The notes: generated from the letters alone by a model not told the origin. A stretch of 64,000 nucleotides of DNA from Nymphaea colorata (GCF_008831285.2 NC_045143.1:5465503-5529502), one strand, 5' to 3'; counted from the stretch's first letter, positions 28,701 to 40,273 are shown. A program made the numbers and translations.

Positions 28701-29406
28701 TTATTTAAACACCCTCAGTCCTCACCGTGTTGCAGAAAAGATCATATTTCCACGTACCTGCATGTCGGGTATAGTTAGTGCATTTGCATCTCAGCTACGC
28801 ATACTGACACTTGCTCTTCCGTAAACTTTTCCGTAGAACCTCACAATTTTCAGGAAGATAACGCCAATCTGATGTTTCCTCTGCTGCAGTGTTTAGGTTC
28901 AGCAGAAAGACTAGTTTTCTTCTTGGTTAAGAATCTGAATTGAGAACTGCTTGTTGCTGGTATCTAAATCCATTGTTCTGCTTCTTGATTTGCAGGACGT
29001 TGGTCAATCTGTAATAGAAAGCTACTCCCGAGTACTGGAGAGCTTGGCATTCACAGTCATGTCCCGAATCGATGACGTTCTCTATGCAGATTCCCTCACA
29101 CAGAGCCCTTCAAAACACCACCGTAAAGCTTCTTCTGGTGCTGAACCTATAAAATTAACTACAGGGGAAGAAGCAGAAAAGAACTTCATGGAAAGTGGCC
29201 CAAATTCTATGACACTGTCCGACTTCATGGGCTGGAATTTGGATCAAGAAACAGATGTAAATGATAAAACAGGGCAAACCGAAGGTGCCAAGTGCGTAGA
29301 TGACGGCAAACTATTCTCAAAGCCTGTCAACCTTATAACGAACATGAGGTTCATCGAGAAACTTGAGAACTTTGGTGGCCTCAGAAGTCCATCATCACGA
29401 CACTGA
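25749..29406 (+). CDS. ROPGEF: ROP guanine-nucleotide exchange factor (PRONE domain)
   Basis: This encodes a plant-specific exchange factor that activates ROP/RAC small GTPases at the plasma membrane, often downstream of receptor-like kinases. Seven exons (25749-25977, 26174-26290, 26407-26561, 27695-27769, 27873-28145, 28293-28613, 28996-29406) join in frame to 526 residues. The PRONE domain covers about residues 77-424. Visible hallmarks are [107 protein letters not shown] and [20 protein letters not shown]. The N-terminus (76 residues) and C-terminus (about 100 residues) are variable, as is usual. Intron 1 has a GC donor (CAG|GCAAGT at 25978). The nearby GT would shift the frame, whereas the GC site restores the codon for D77. 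Nearby alternative starts (25755, 25764) in the same frame cannot be excluded. Confidence 0.95.
25978..26173 (+). other. GC-AG intron 1 of the ROP-GEF gene
   Basis: The donor reads CAG|GCAAGT and the acceptor TTGCAG|AC. Only this junction keeps phase 1 and yields the conserved DLDQIKERF start of PRONE. Using the GT four bases downstream would add four bases and break the frame. Confidence 0.88.
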
Positions 29407-31134
29407 AATCTTCACATAGAGAAAACGTATAGAAAACAGCACAAAGTGGAGCTTGTCATAGTCACAGAAGATTCACGACCACCTGCCATTTCTGCAGCTT
29501 GCAGCTGAAGAACCGGCCACGAACAAGCTGTAGTTACGAGGTGCCCGTAGCCGAACAGGCAGATAAACCTTGTAGAAATAAGAGGTTCGGTGAGCAATTT
29601 TGCAACAGACCAATATTTTTTTCTGTTGTACAAATTGGGGGAAGAGTCTTCTGATGTATCTTTCTTTATTTTTCATGTATCGAGTGAACACTGGTTGCCG
29701 GGAATCTAGGTAACCAAATGAAATGTATCCTTACAACTAAGGAACTGTACCACTAAGAAAAGTGTAAGCAGCTGATTTCAGAGTTCTGTCAAGCTCTGTA
29801 CTGACTATGGCGGGCTATAAATGACAGGCAATGGATATTACAGTGTCTCAGAAGGCAAACGAAAACTACCAAGAAGTGATGGTTCCCGTTTGCTATTTCT
29901 ACTTATTCTAAGCAGTTGGTCAGGCTGGTGGTACATGAATGGATGCATTCCCACAGGTGCTATGCGCCGAATTCAGATTTGGATGTGAATTTTAAAATCG
30001 AATTGAAACCAAATTCAAATCGTAAATTTGATTCAGATATGGTATAGACTTTTATTTTCATCGTATTCTACACCTTGAATCTGAAATGTGAAGATAAGAA
30101 AGAAAAATCCGATTTAAAACTTTCAATCAAAATGACCTTCAAATAATCTAAAGAGCACAAAACAAATGTTAGTAAAACAAGTGTGCATTAGCCGCATCCC
30201 CTCCAACATGAAATTTTAATAAAACAATTAAAAAAAATATAGGATATCTGCGGGAAAGATAGATCTCCAAAGAGGGAATACCAAACCCTCTTTCCCTTAC
30301 TCTTGAAGTTCAATGTTGGTTGAAAACCTGCGTGGGGAGCGAAGCCAGAAGTTTTCATTACAAGGGTTTGATCTATAGTTTCAAAATTTTAACAATCGCC
30401 AAACTATGATTGTTAAAAAATGTATATATATTAAACTAAAATTTTTAAAATTTAAAAATAAAATTTGATTTTCTGAAAATCTGAAGGGGGCATTGACCCC
30501 TGCCAGCCCTCCTGCAGGAAGTTCAAAAAGATCAGAGTTACCTCCAACTACATGCAGTATCCAGAAGAAGCAGAACCAACACTAACTGTAATTGACAAAC
30601 AAAATATGCCTCTGCCACGACGATGTTGAAAAAATAAAAGTATAGAGATAAAAGAATTTAACGTGGAGCAATATTTTATTTAGCCGTGATGGTCATCAAT
30701 CTTTAGAATTTAAAATGTGCGCGCAGTGCTTGATGTTCACTTTCTGCTCTATAGCTTGTGAAGTAACCCCCACTTCCATCTCTACCTCTGCAGAGGGGGA
30801 TAACACAAAGGGACTTCAATTAAGATGCGAGCAAATCCTATGAAGGTGGAAAGTTCGTCCGGGACAGTGGAACCAGAAAAGTTCTTATATCCCAAATTGC
30901 AGGAGTGTTTGGATCCCACGAGTATCTCACCAATCTGCAGAATGGACGGCAGAATGAAACAATAGAAAGTGATCATATACCCCATATACCCATTGAAGGA
31001 AAGGAAGGGAAGGAGATCAGAACAAGATGAACTCTGTTGCAAAGTTTTAAATTCAAGCATCGATCCATGCGAGCAGAGATACAGACGGACTTCCAATAAA
31101 AGGGCGCTCGTAGATAGCTCCCTGCCTTTCTTAC
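29407..31134. other. Region downstream of the ROP-GEF gene
   Basis: The first few hundred bases are the likely ROP-GEF 3' UTR. About 30320-30520 matches a dispersed repeat (GAGCGAAGCCAGAAG ... GGGGGCATTGACCCCTGCC). At 30667-30790 there is an open stretch on the minus strand (ending CAHILNSKD-stop) preceded by a CTGCAG acceptor-like site. It could be a terminal exon but cannot be tied to a gene. Confidence 0.45.
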
Positions 31135-31268
31135 CGAACAATAGCATGTACAACAAGAATGTCAACAAAAAGAGAAAAGACATGAATAGAACAAGGGTAA
31201 CGCCCCATAGCAAACACGCTGTTGCCCCTCCTCTATAGAAAAATCTTTGCCGCCTTTCCATTACAAGC
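31135..31268 (-). CDS. Possible isolated exon encoding a membrane-spanning segment
   Basis: On the minus strand TTTCTCTCAG (acceptor-like) is followed at 31261 by an ATG and an open stretch encoding MERRQRFFYRGGATACLLWG, then a strongly hydrophobic helix of about 25 residues. It ends at a good donor (TTCG|GTAAGA). Short basic/aromatic segment plus one membrane helix resembles the N-terminus of a membrane protein. No flanking exon could be joined to it convincingly, and the neighbouring sequence is a tandem duplication. I do not recognise the family; it may be a relic or chance. Confidence 0.25.
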
Positions 31269-31272
31269 CTGA

Positions 31273-31575
31273 GAGAAATCAGCATTGAGTCTGTTCTCAT
31301 ATCTGTGATCAGTGGGCTCTATAGTTCAGCACCTGCTTTGCCTCTACATCATCCTCCTTTATTTGCAAGAAGGCACTTCATTTCATCCGTTTCCGTCCAT
31401 TGGTTGGGCAATACCTTACCATTATGGGACTCAGAGTTCAGAGAAATCAGCATTGAATCTGGTCTGTGATCAGTTGCCCTACCTTTCAGCATCAGCTTCG
31501 CCGCTATAACATCCTCCTTTATCAGGAATAAGGCACTCCATTCATCCATGTCTGCCCATTGGCTGGGCCATCCAC
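31273..31575. repeat. Two-unit tandem duplication, period about 168
   Basis: GAGAAATCAGCATTGA occurs at 31273 and 31441. Downstream both units share CTGTGATCAGT, a TCAGCA..GC segment, CATCCTCCTTTAT, AAGGCACT and CCATTGG.TGGGC. The left unit abuts the possible membrane exon. Confidence 0.88.
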
Positions 31576-32876
31576 TTCAGCCCTCCAAGTCGAACCTTAT
31601 TTATTTGAAAATAGTTAGATATATTTACTTGATTTTGAACCTATTTACTCAAATTTGGTAACTAAACATGAAATCGACTGATAGTTGGATTTCAAATTCA
31701 ATACGAATTTGCACTTGAATTAGGTCGAACAATTGTCCAACCACACACAAGTGTTGAACCTAAAAGTTTCAAACAAAGAACTGGCTTTGCAATCTATTCG
31801 GCAAACTGAAGACATGGAGCAACCCATCAATTGAAAAAGAAAACAAGCCACTTTAAGAAAAAATAATGCGATTCGACAGAGTTTCTTTTACAACAAAAAG
31901 GAAAAACGTGGCATAGAAGTTCGTCATCGAGTAAGCCAAGACCACAATTCCTTTGGTGGGAATTGGTCTGTCGGCCAATAAAAAAGAAAACAGTGGTTCT
32001 GAAAAAACAAAATCAAATTGCAGACCACAGTTTCCTTAGAAACCAAGGAAGCATCGCCCACGGCACCAAAGTGCAAGTGGTTTACACATAAAAAAGAGCA
32101 TCCCGTTGTTTTAATAGAAGGAGAAGAACATCTCACCCACGGTATAAGAATAACAGGTGGTTTGCATAACGTAAAGTGAGTTAAAAATTGAACCCAACAC
32201 GCTTTCATAAATATCATTGCCAAAAGAGTGGGAATTGCGCTTATTTTAAATTTTAAAAAAGTTCTTAGACCTTTCCATTAAACGAAACCACCTGCCCCAC
32301 CATCACCACTCCTTCGAATTTAAAACGTAAAAGCTAACGAAAGGGCATTTAACATACTGTCAACAGTACGATGGGAAAAAGAAAAGCTGATAATAAACAG
32401 GATAATTGTTACGAAATCAAAAGTCGACAGGACCATGAGCAAAGTTACGTTACAATGTGAAGCTATCAACATTAGAAGGACAAGCATATGAAAAGCAAAC
32501 ACCCGTCTTATTTATATACCTCGATCTGCCAAATTCTTTCACATACAAATCATATCAAAACTCAAATCAGAGGTCGGCCAACAGAACCTTTCACGTTCCC
32601 TTCACGTATCTATCGCATGGCAGGAAGCTGAAGAGAGCAAGCGCGTCCAAGAGCATCCCATCGTTTCAGGTACTGCATATACAGGCATGTCTCGCTTAGC
32701 AAGAACCTGGAAGAGAAAAAGGGCGTCGACGAGGATCCAAAAGTTTCATGCCACTGCATCTATAGGAGTCAAAACCCAAGTGCATAGGCAATAATAAAAC
32801 CATCAACATCCACCGAGTGGAGATCCAGCACGGTTCATTAATGCCAGAGCGAAAGAAAAACAGTAAAAACTAAAAA
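31576..32876. other. Region without recognisable gene
   Basis: The + strand is A-rich and the minus strand T-rich, like plant intron sequence. No exon could be supported in either direction. Confidence 0.4.
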
Positions 32877-33723
32877 GGATCTTGGCGGACTCGAACCACC
32901 GTCCTCTCAGGTTCCGTATGCATGTGATAGCCCCGGCCACAACAACCAAAAACAAATTGAAAACATAGCATAGGAAGACTCGTGCCCAGTTGAGAAAATT
33001 TTTACACCAACCGAACCCCCGTTAGACAAGATCCAAATTTCAATTCAGGTTTTTCCCACCCTAAATGAAACCCTTTTTTTTTCCGCAAACCAATTTCACA
33101 CTCAAAAAGTTCACCATAAATTAAACGGTCATTTTACAACATTAATCTAAAAGTTACAACCATTTTGACACAAAATAGCATTTCACCATCAAACCGGGAT
33201 TTGTTGGTATGTTCATTCTCCCCCATAAAGTTGTAAATCAGCCTTCAAATTTCAGAGAAAACTACCAAAAAGATGCTTTACGTGTTTTTTAAATAGAAAA
33301 TGGGTCAAAAATTGGTCACACAAATCCAGTTTTTCTTAAATGTATTTGGAAGAAAACGACTGCTTGTTCCAGTTGATAAAGTTGTCCTTGCAACTTTTTA
33401 TACAACCAACTTTTCCAAGAGGAGACTCGGACAAGTTTTCAGGACCTTTCCGAACTGACGCTCGGCTAAAAACCGTAGTAGAGAGCCTCACGGTACACCG
33501 TTTAACCAAATCTATAGTTCTCCAACGGTCGTTCACCCGTCACAAAAAAGACGGACCTGAATCAACATTCGATGACAGCCTAGGTTGTGGATGGATCATT
33601 TCTTAGCAATCGAAAAGACAAACTTAAGACGCATGAATCTTTTTTAAAGCGACGAATTGTGGCAAGGAGACGAACCCATGAATGACAGACTCGAGCGCTC
33701 TACCAAATTTGAGCTAAAGATCC
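32877..33723 (-). tRNA. Possible interrupted tRNA gene or pair of tRNA relics
   Basis: On the minus strand, GGATCTTTAGCTC (33723 down to 33711) starts a tRNA-like 5' half. It has acceptor strand GGATCTT, D stem GCTC/GAGC and a TAGCTCAAATTTGG A box. About 790 bases further on (32900 down to 32877) a 3' half has T stem GGTGG/CCGCC around TTCGAGT (a perfect GGTTCGAGTCC B box), then AAGATCC and a T run. AAGATCC is an exact seven-base complement of GGATCTT. The anticodon arm would be CTCGA against CTGAG, with one mismatch. Nuclear tRNA introns are normally short, so this may instead be an insertion-disrupted gene, or two unrelated tRNA fragments with a chance match. The amino acid is not assigned. 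Confidence 0.3.
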
Positions 33724-35328
33724 AAGTGTAAATTCCAAAAAACAAGGGGCAATGTTCAAGCATGATTTATTACCACCTTTCCGTGCATTCAACGGCCAAG
33801 GCAAGAAATATGGCGCCCTGCTCACCTCTGCAAAACAGCTCCGGAAACTAGAGATCAAGATTACAGTTGATCTCTAAACAGAACAAAATAATATTCAAAT
33901 AATCCTGAAATAAACGAACCTTCACAAAGCTGTATCAATAAAATGGTCACACACATAAAACACGTATACAAAAAGGCAGTTCCTTTCAACAAAGCGTACT
34001 CTAGCAAAAAGGAATCTGAGTACAGACGAATCCACCACGACTTAGGCGAGCGAAGCAACAACAATCCTAGAAAAATACAAACAATAAGCACAGAAGACAA
34101 TAAGAACGACCGTGTAAAAAGACAATCCACCAAAAATTCATTAGAACGTACGAGCAGCAATATGAGATTCTAAAAAATCTGAAGCAAGACTCTTGCACAA
34201 AAGAGTCGACGTGCGATCGATAGAAGAACTCTCCCAGCGAAAGCATCCGATTTCTCACAGGAACGCCACTTGATGCGGTGCAGTCGCCCATGAAATGGAA
34301 AAGATCATAGGGGTATGACTTCAGCTTAAAGGACTTACAAAGCCAAAAACCAATTCTCAGCCCAAACAATCACCAGCACGAGCAGCATCTTCTCTTCAAT
34401 CACCAACGCGGGTTCAGCTCGAGTGTCCGCCGCAGCATCTTTTCAACCTCCACAAATTCCAATAGGAAACTTGTTCCACGAAAAAGTCCGTTCAAAGACA
34501 GCAGCAAAGTCCACCAATTGAAATCTTTGGAGAAGAACCGCTCCAGATATCATCCAGAATGCAGCCGCCCACATCTTCAGACTCATACATCTATTAATAC
34601 AAGGATACAGAAGACTCGACACCATTCCAGACTATCCACTCCGACGATACACTGAAGCTTTGACAATACATTCTTATGAAAATGGGAACTAGCCTTCAAC
34701 TACTCTCTTCCAACAACTTAATGATAAGACAGAACGGCAACAGGCCACCCAGATTGACGTAGCATGCTAAAATTGAATTGAACAAATCTTGCATCGAAAT
34801 GTAAAGACGTTCTCAATTTTAACAGAGATCTCCAAACTACATCTTCCCAAAAGGAGTATTAATCAATCGGCAATCTGTTAGCAAATTTCAACAAAAGAAC
34901 GTACCATGTATTGCAGTATGGGGGGAGAAATTATGTTGGCTAATCAATTTGCAAGGTCTGAATGTTTATGTTGGCTAATCAATTTGCAGTGTCTGAATGT
35001 CGCCTTCAAGAATAAAGGTGCAACAACTAGAGGAATTTGCAAACCTAAACTTGTTTAAGATTCATATAACATGGTAAGGAAAAACTATTAAAATTGGATG
35101 AGCTGCAGCTTCTTTAAGCGCAGTATTATATGGCAATATCAAGAACAAAGTCCAAAATGACGAGCCTACTGCTTATGCAACTTTGGATGCACCGGAACTT
35201 GAGATTTCCATGTTATGTTGTAAACAGGAAAGAAACGAACCAACTGCTCACTACCTTGCATATCGATTTTCAGGGATTAAAATTGGTCATATGAAAACGG
35301 CGTAATAAAACCACTTAACTACTCATAC
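33724..35328. other. Intron-like region downstream of a candidate first exon
   Basis: If the exon at 35329-35376 is real, this is its first intron on the minus strand (T-rich on that strand, donor GTATGAGT). It contains a two-unit 35-base tandem repeat at 34932-35000 (TATGTTGGCTAATCAATTTGC). No later exon was found. Confidence 0.35.
34932..35000. repeat. Two-unit 35-base tandem repeat
   Basis: TATGTTGGCTAATCAATTTG occurs at 34932 and 34967, each followed by a GTCTGAATGT segment. Confidence 0.95.
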
Positions 35329-35376
35329 CTGATGTGCCACGTTGAGGAGGGTTGCATGGATAATTGAGTCCGCCAT
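35329..35376 (-). CDS. Candidate first coding exon of an unidentified gene
   Basis: A minus-strand ATG in good context (GCGACGATGGCGG) opens 16 codons, MADSIIHATLLNVAHQ, ending at the donor CAG|GTATGAG (phase 0). It is preceded by a pyrimidine-rich leader-like stretch (about 35400-35480) and a TATA-like AATAAAAGC (35543-35551). This layout is that of a plant gene start, but I do not recognise the peptide and could not find exon 2. It could equally be the start of a non-coding or short-peptide transcript. Confidence 0.3.
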
Positions 35377-35542
35377 CGTCGCTAAGTGTGCATGTCGGTT
35401 GACGATCCACGAGAAAGAGAAAAGACGGGTGGAAGTGGAGGAAAGAAAGAGAAAGAAAAAAGGAACAAGGACACACCGACACAGGGGAGGGACCCGAGCA
35501 AAACCGCTCTGCGAAACCCTCCCCACAACCCAAAAAAGGATA

Positions 35543-35551
35543 GCTTTTATT
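35543..35551 (-). promoter_or_regulatory. TATA-like element upstream of candidate exon
   Basis: On the minus strand AATAAAAGC lies about 170 bases upstream of the candidate ATG at 35376 and about 60 bases upstream of the pyrimidine-rich leader. Assignment rests on position only. Confidence 0.3.
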
Positions 35552-36689
35552 AAGTACTTTGGCCGGCCCGCAAGCGCACCCGCTAAGGCACAGCCTCTTT
35601 CAGCACAACCAATCTTCGCCCTCGCAAAGGGCCACCTTCTCCTTACAAACCAACTACAGCCTCTTCAATGGCCTTCCAAGCTCATCATCCCATGCCAATA
35701 GAAAACATCCACCATACTTTTTTCTATCCACAGAAATTTCAACTATAGGAAGATCTCACCCTCTCAAGTGCACGGTACAGTCACACGCAGGACTCCTCGT
35801 GAACCCCAATGATCGACTGGTCATCTTTCACGAAGAAAGACACGGACGCAATCCAGAGAAGCGGAAAAGCTCCCGTACGAGAATTTCACCAACAACCCTC
35901 CCAAGGAATTATTCATCCTCCACCCCGTCGAGACGCACGACAATCGTTCCGTACCGCTGCTTGTGCCACGATCGTAGCTACGATGTCCTGCACAAACCAG
36001 ACAATCAGACAAAATCAAACAAAAACGAGTTTGAAAAAAATCTACACGAAAATATGAATGATCAAAAAATTGTGAGGACAAAAACAGGAAACAACCCGAA
36101 AACCTAAAAAAAAGCGATTCATCACAGGATCTTCAATTTAAATACCAAGAAATTAACAAAAATTATACTGAAGAATTCCATAACGAACAAAACATGGTAA
36201 GCAAGAACAGTAAGAAACAAAGCATGATGGAGTTCATAAAAGAAACAGGCTTTTTTCAGGGACAAGAGAGAAGAAAATTATTAAACCAAAATCCAGGGCA
36301 GAAAAACCCATGGAACATATTTGCAGAAGCAGATCCCAACATAAACCAAGCGAGAAGCGCAAAAATCAGCCATCAATCCAACCGAAACCCAGAAAAAAAG
36401 GGCAGACAGCACTCATGAAGCAACAAAAAAAGCCGGATCTTGGAGGTAACCACAGATCTGCTAAAGACGATACTTTTGGTGTTAAATTCCACAACATGAG
36501 CCCTACAATCACCCACTAAGAGATAAAAAAACCACTTTTGGCCTTCCAAGGCACAAAAACATAGTTTCTCATCAGATCTGGAAGCCAAAACTTTTCCCAG
36601 ACCATACAGAACACATACACAGGATCAACAAAAACAGATCACACAATCTCATCTCGACAACGACAATAACAACACCAACAAAACCCAAA
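35552..36689. other. A/C-rich region without recognisable gene
   Basis: The + strand is strongly A- and C-rich. The minus strand reads like a plant leader intron following GTAAGTTTTTGGG near 36695. Reading frames of up to 182 codons on the + strand here have skewed composition (Lys, Asn, Gln, Arg) and no domain, and are not called. Confidence 0.4.
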
Positions 36690-36870
36690 AACTTACAGAA
36701 AGAACCACCGAGCAGATCGCCATGGAAGACATCTCCCAAAGCGAAGAGAGAGGAGGAGGAGGAGAAAGAGGAACCGGAGGAAGAAGAGACGTGTCTTCGA
36801 CGCAAAGACGAGGAAGCACGGCGGCAGGATGTAGGAAACGATCAGCAGAAGGCCGACATTTATAAAATAC
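36690..36870 (-). promoter_or_regulatory. Possible second minus-strand promoter, leader and first exon
   Basis: On the minus strand a TATA-like TTTATAAAT (36859-36867) is followed by a roughly 100-base CT-rich leader. It ends in ATGTCTTCCATGGCGATC and then a strong donor TTCT|GTAAGTTTTT. This is typical of a plant gene start with a leader intron. The gene driven by it is not identified. Confidence 0.35.
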
Positions 36871-38429
36871 TCGGGTGGCGGTGGCGTCAGATCAACGGTT
36901 GACGCCAAAATTGTCGCCCTAGATCGGACGGTCCGCAGGCCCTCTTTATTTTTCTGACGGAGATAAACCAACGACGACCATACACGTGTCGAAGATCGCG
37001 TGGCACTCTGCTGGCGTGAAGAGACGTGCTCATCTGCAAGTCAATGACGGGGGCGCCAAGGAAACCTGCCTCGCAAAATATCGCGATATTCTTGCAGCCG
37101 ATTTTATCGAGAAAAAATACATTTGACCGGTTTTAAATTGGCCTGTAAGTTGAAAAAGTCTCCTCTAGAAATCCGCTTTGTCGAAAAGACCAAAAAATCC
37201 AACTGGGTCACGAGATTTTCGTCCACGTAAAAGAAATATCTCGGGGAGGGCGGTCTGGAAGGCTCTACAGTCTGGATCTTTGGATCCGTGGAAATCAGCC
37301 GGGATCCATATACAGTTTGGATGTCCAAATCCAGGGGATAGCGGGTCGGTTGGGATCGGATTTGACCCGGGATTATCGGACCTGCTTTGAACGGGTCTCA
37401 AAATGAGACTCGTACCCGGACCGTTGCTAAAACTGTCACGAAAATCCGACCTATTTTCATACCTATGAGGTAGTTTGTATTAGGAAGCTGCCGGAAGAAG
37501 GTCCAAGCTCTCCCCCTTCCCCTTCCTCTCACTCATAAGATCCAGGGCTGCAACTAGAGCATCGTGCTTGCCATAGCTTACAATTTAGTTGATCAAACTG
37601 ATGAGCTGATAAGGTGCTCACCAGCCCGACGAGCTATGTCGTACTCCTTAGGCATTTCTTTAGTTGGTAGCCTCTCGTTTTCATTTTTTTCTCTCACCCC
37701 TAAAGTCCGGGGTTGTTTTAAGTCATGAATAGTCATATGATATACCTTTCAACTTGAGTGTCGCGCACCCCACTATTTGCAATACACCTTTTAACTTGAG
37801 TGTCACACACGCCACTATTTGCAATGCAAAAAAATAATATCCATGAAAAACAAACTTAGTTGTATGGATGTCCCTCATGCCAACCAGTTATGCTACGTCC
37901 CACAATGTTAGCGTATTTCTTATTATCATAAGATCTACCAAATCACTTTTAGAATCTTAATTGTGGTGACTAAGGAAGGGGGGCAAGGTTTGCAGCACCT
38001 TCGCGAAAAGGAGAAAGAACTTTTCAAAAGCGCTGACAACTAGTGGGCTTCTCTAGGCTTTTGAAGGCAAACCTTTAGGTTGTGTTTCTTTTAGATCTGC
38101 TGAGACTCCTAGAATCTCAAATCTGTGGATTTAAGAGTGGACATTCCCCTTATTTTACCCTAAATCCGTGGTTTTTAACAGGTAGCATGGATTTAATAAG
38201 ATCTTCATTTTGTTTAAAATAAGGATTTCTCAAAACACACCTTTTAATGCAACCTCGGATATAAGATTCAAGGCTACCAACTGCAACCATAGCTCGAGCA
38301 AGAATCACAAGTTCAAACTTAAAAAAAAAAAAAATTATTCTGTTTAGCATCTTTCACAGCTTCCACTGACTGCTTTTAATACTTGGAAACCAGTAAGGTA
38401 CAAGATTCAACAGGCCAGCTTGATAAGAA
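36871..38429. other. Intergenic region
   Basis: No gene recognised. GGGTCGG/GACCCGGG-type sequence around 37330-37430 and the segment at 37690-37830 (GAGTGTCRCRCACSCCACTATTTGC, twice at about 37758 and 37799) belong to dispersed repeat families seen elsewhere in the window. Confidence 0.45.
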
Positions 38430-38895
38430 CGTGATTTGCATGGCACATGAACATCTATCATTGGTCCTTAAGGACCCGTTTGGCATATGAAACAATTTGT
38501 AATTGTTTTATGAATTTACCTTGATAATTGAAGTAAATTCGTAGACCATTTTTTAAAGTGTTTCATGTGGCCCATGCCCATCTATCATTGGTCCTTAAGG
38601 ACCCGTTTGGCATATGGAACAATTTGTAATTGCTTCATGAATCTACCTTGATAATTAGAAGTAGATTCATAGACCATATTTTAAAGTATTTTATGTGGTG
38701 CATGCCCATCTATCATTGGTCCTTAAGGACCCGTTTGGCATATGGAATAATTTGTAATTGCTTAATCTGCCTTGATAATTTGAAGTATATTCATAGACCA
38801 TATTTTAAAGTATTTTATGTGGTGCATGCCCATCTATCATTGGCCCTTAAGGACCCGTTTGGCATATGAAACAACTTCAATCTTTGAATCATATT
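38430..38895. repeat. Four-unit tandem repeat, period about 127
   Basis: CATCTATCATTGGYCCTTAA followed by GGACCCGTTTGGCATATG recurs at 38452, 38579, 38707 and 38831. Units also share AACAATTTGTAATTG and TTGATAATT..AAGTA.ATTC.TAGACCAT.TTTTAAAGT. The last unit is truncated. Confidence 0.95.
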
Positions 38896-40273
38896 CATAG
38901 AATAGTTATGTACAATTTCCTTTGCCAAGCAGACCCTAAAGGTAACTTAGTCAATCCCTGCCAAGTCTATGGGCTCATAAAGAAGGAAAGGAAATATGTG
39001 TTCGGCTTCTGAGTAGATGGTAAGAGAGGAACATCGAGGGTGTCAGGTTGAAGACCTTGGATCAAATATGGGACTGTCACTCTGGTTTCTGAAGCCATCA
39101 TCAGAAAGAAAGTACTTGATTTCAAACTTGGTAGGGTGAGATAAAATTTTGGCTTCTGGAGAATTTGATCATGTTCCCAACCAGTCTTCTAGGAAAATCT
39201 GAATCTGCTTAACTTTTTTGTCCTTTTCTTTTCTTCTTTAGCAAGAGTCACGCGGTCTCTGCCAGGCCAGCTTATAAAGAGACGATTCTTAATCATCTTT
39301 CAGTTTAAAGATCTTAGGCGGGCTTTGCCAACTTTTATAGAGGAAGATCTTGATCACCTTTCTGTTTAAACATGTTGACCACCCTCCTGGATTTACAAAA
39401 ACCTTAAAATTTATAATAATTTTTTTGAAAATGTCTTCAAATTTGTGAATAAACAGGGACCTCCCAAAATTTGTGAAACTTCATTTTGGCTCTGCCAGGG
39501 ATCTTAAGATGATCCCTTAGCTGGATGGGCAGAGCTAAGAGTGGGTAGAAACTAATTTAGTTCATTGGTTGAGAAATTTTCAAATAAACAAATTGAAAGA
39601 AAAGGTCTTAAGAAAAGAGGTAAGAAATGGCCAATTTCTTTGTTACACCTAAATCAACATTCTCTGCCAACAGAAAGCTCCAGCCACTTGGCCAGGTGAT
39701 TGAATTAACAGAGAATGCATTTATTGTCATCAACTGCGAAGGGTCAGATTCAGATTCAGCTTCAGCTTGTCTATCAAAAGAATTAGCTACGGAAATTCAA
39801 GCAAAAGTGACGACATTTTTATCTGCTCATGTAGTTCTGCAGAAAGGAACAAAGATACCCAGCTAAAATTTCTTTATGAAAACCAGGTCCCCAACATTTA
39901 ATGGACATCCACTTCGACATATCTATGTTAAGATGGGAAGCATTCATTGAGATTGTGAGGTGCCAAGAACCACAAAAAGGGGAGCATACTCATATAGTTT
40001 TCCTTTCTCTGCTTGGCTTAAAAGGCTGACACGGAATGGAAATCAAAAAACAGAAATCAGCAATTCTTTTGAAGCATCCACTTCAAAAGGCGTGCAAATA
40101 TGCATATGGAATGAACAAATTTGATCGAACAATATTAATTTTCATGTCCGAAGATCAAAGAAGTTACAAAGGTACATGAAGCCCAAGGCTAGGGTATGGT
40201 TACATGTAATTCAACAGAAATACAGAATAACCATGAAAAGGAAGCAAGCACAGTTGCACCATGGTGGGCTCAC
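38896..40273. other. Intergenic region downstream of PsaH
   Basis: No gene recognised. An 80-residue frame at 39627-39866 has no known domain. The part next to 40273 is the likely PsaH 3' UTR. Confidence 0.5.

Noticed and set aside
30782-31300. 172-residue minus-strand frame as a whole gene
   Set aside because: Only the first part (31135-31268) looks exon-like; a strong donor interrupts it and the rest reads like intron.
35559-36107. 182-residue + frame
   Set aside because: Skewed to Ser, Asn, Lys and Arg by A/C-rich DNA, no domain, and it overlaps the opposite-strand promoter-like region.
22957-38895. Tandem arrays considered as CRISPR arrays
   Set aside because: Units are contiguous with no unique spacers, and this is a plant nuclear genome.
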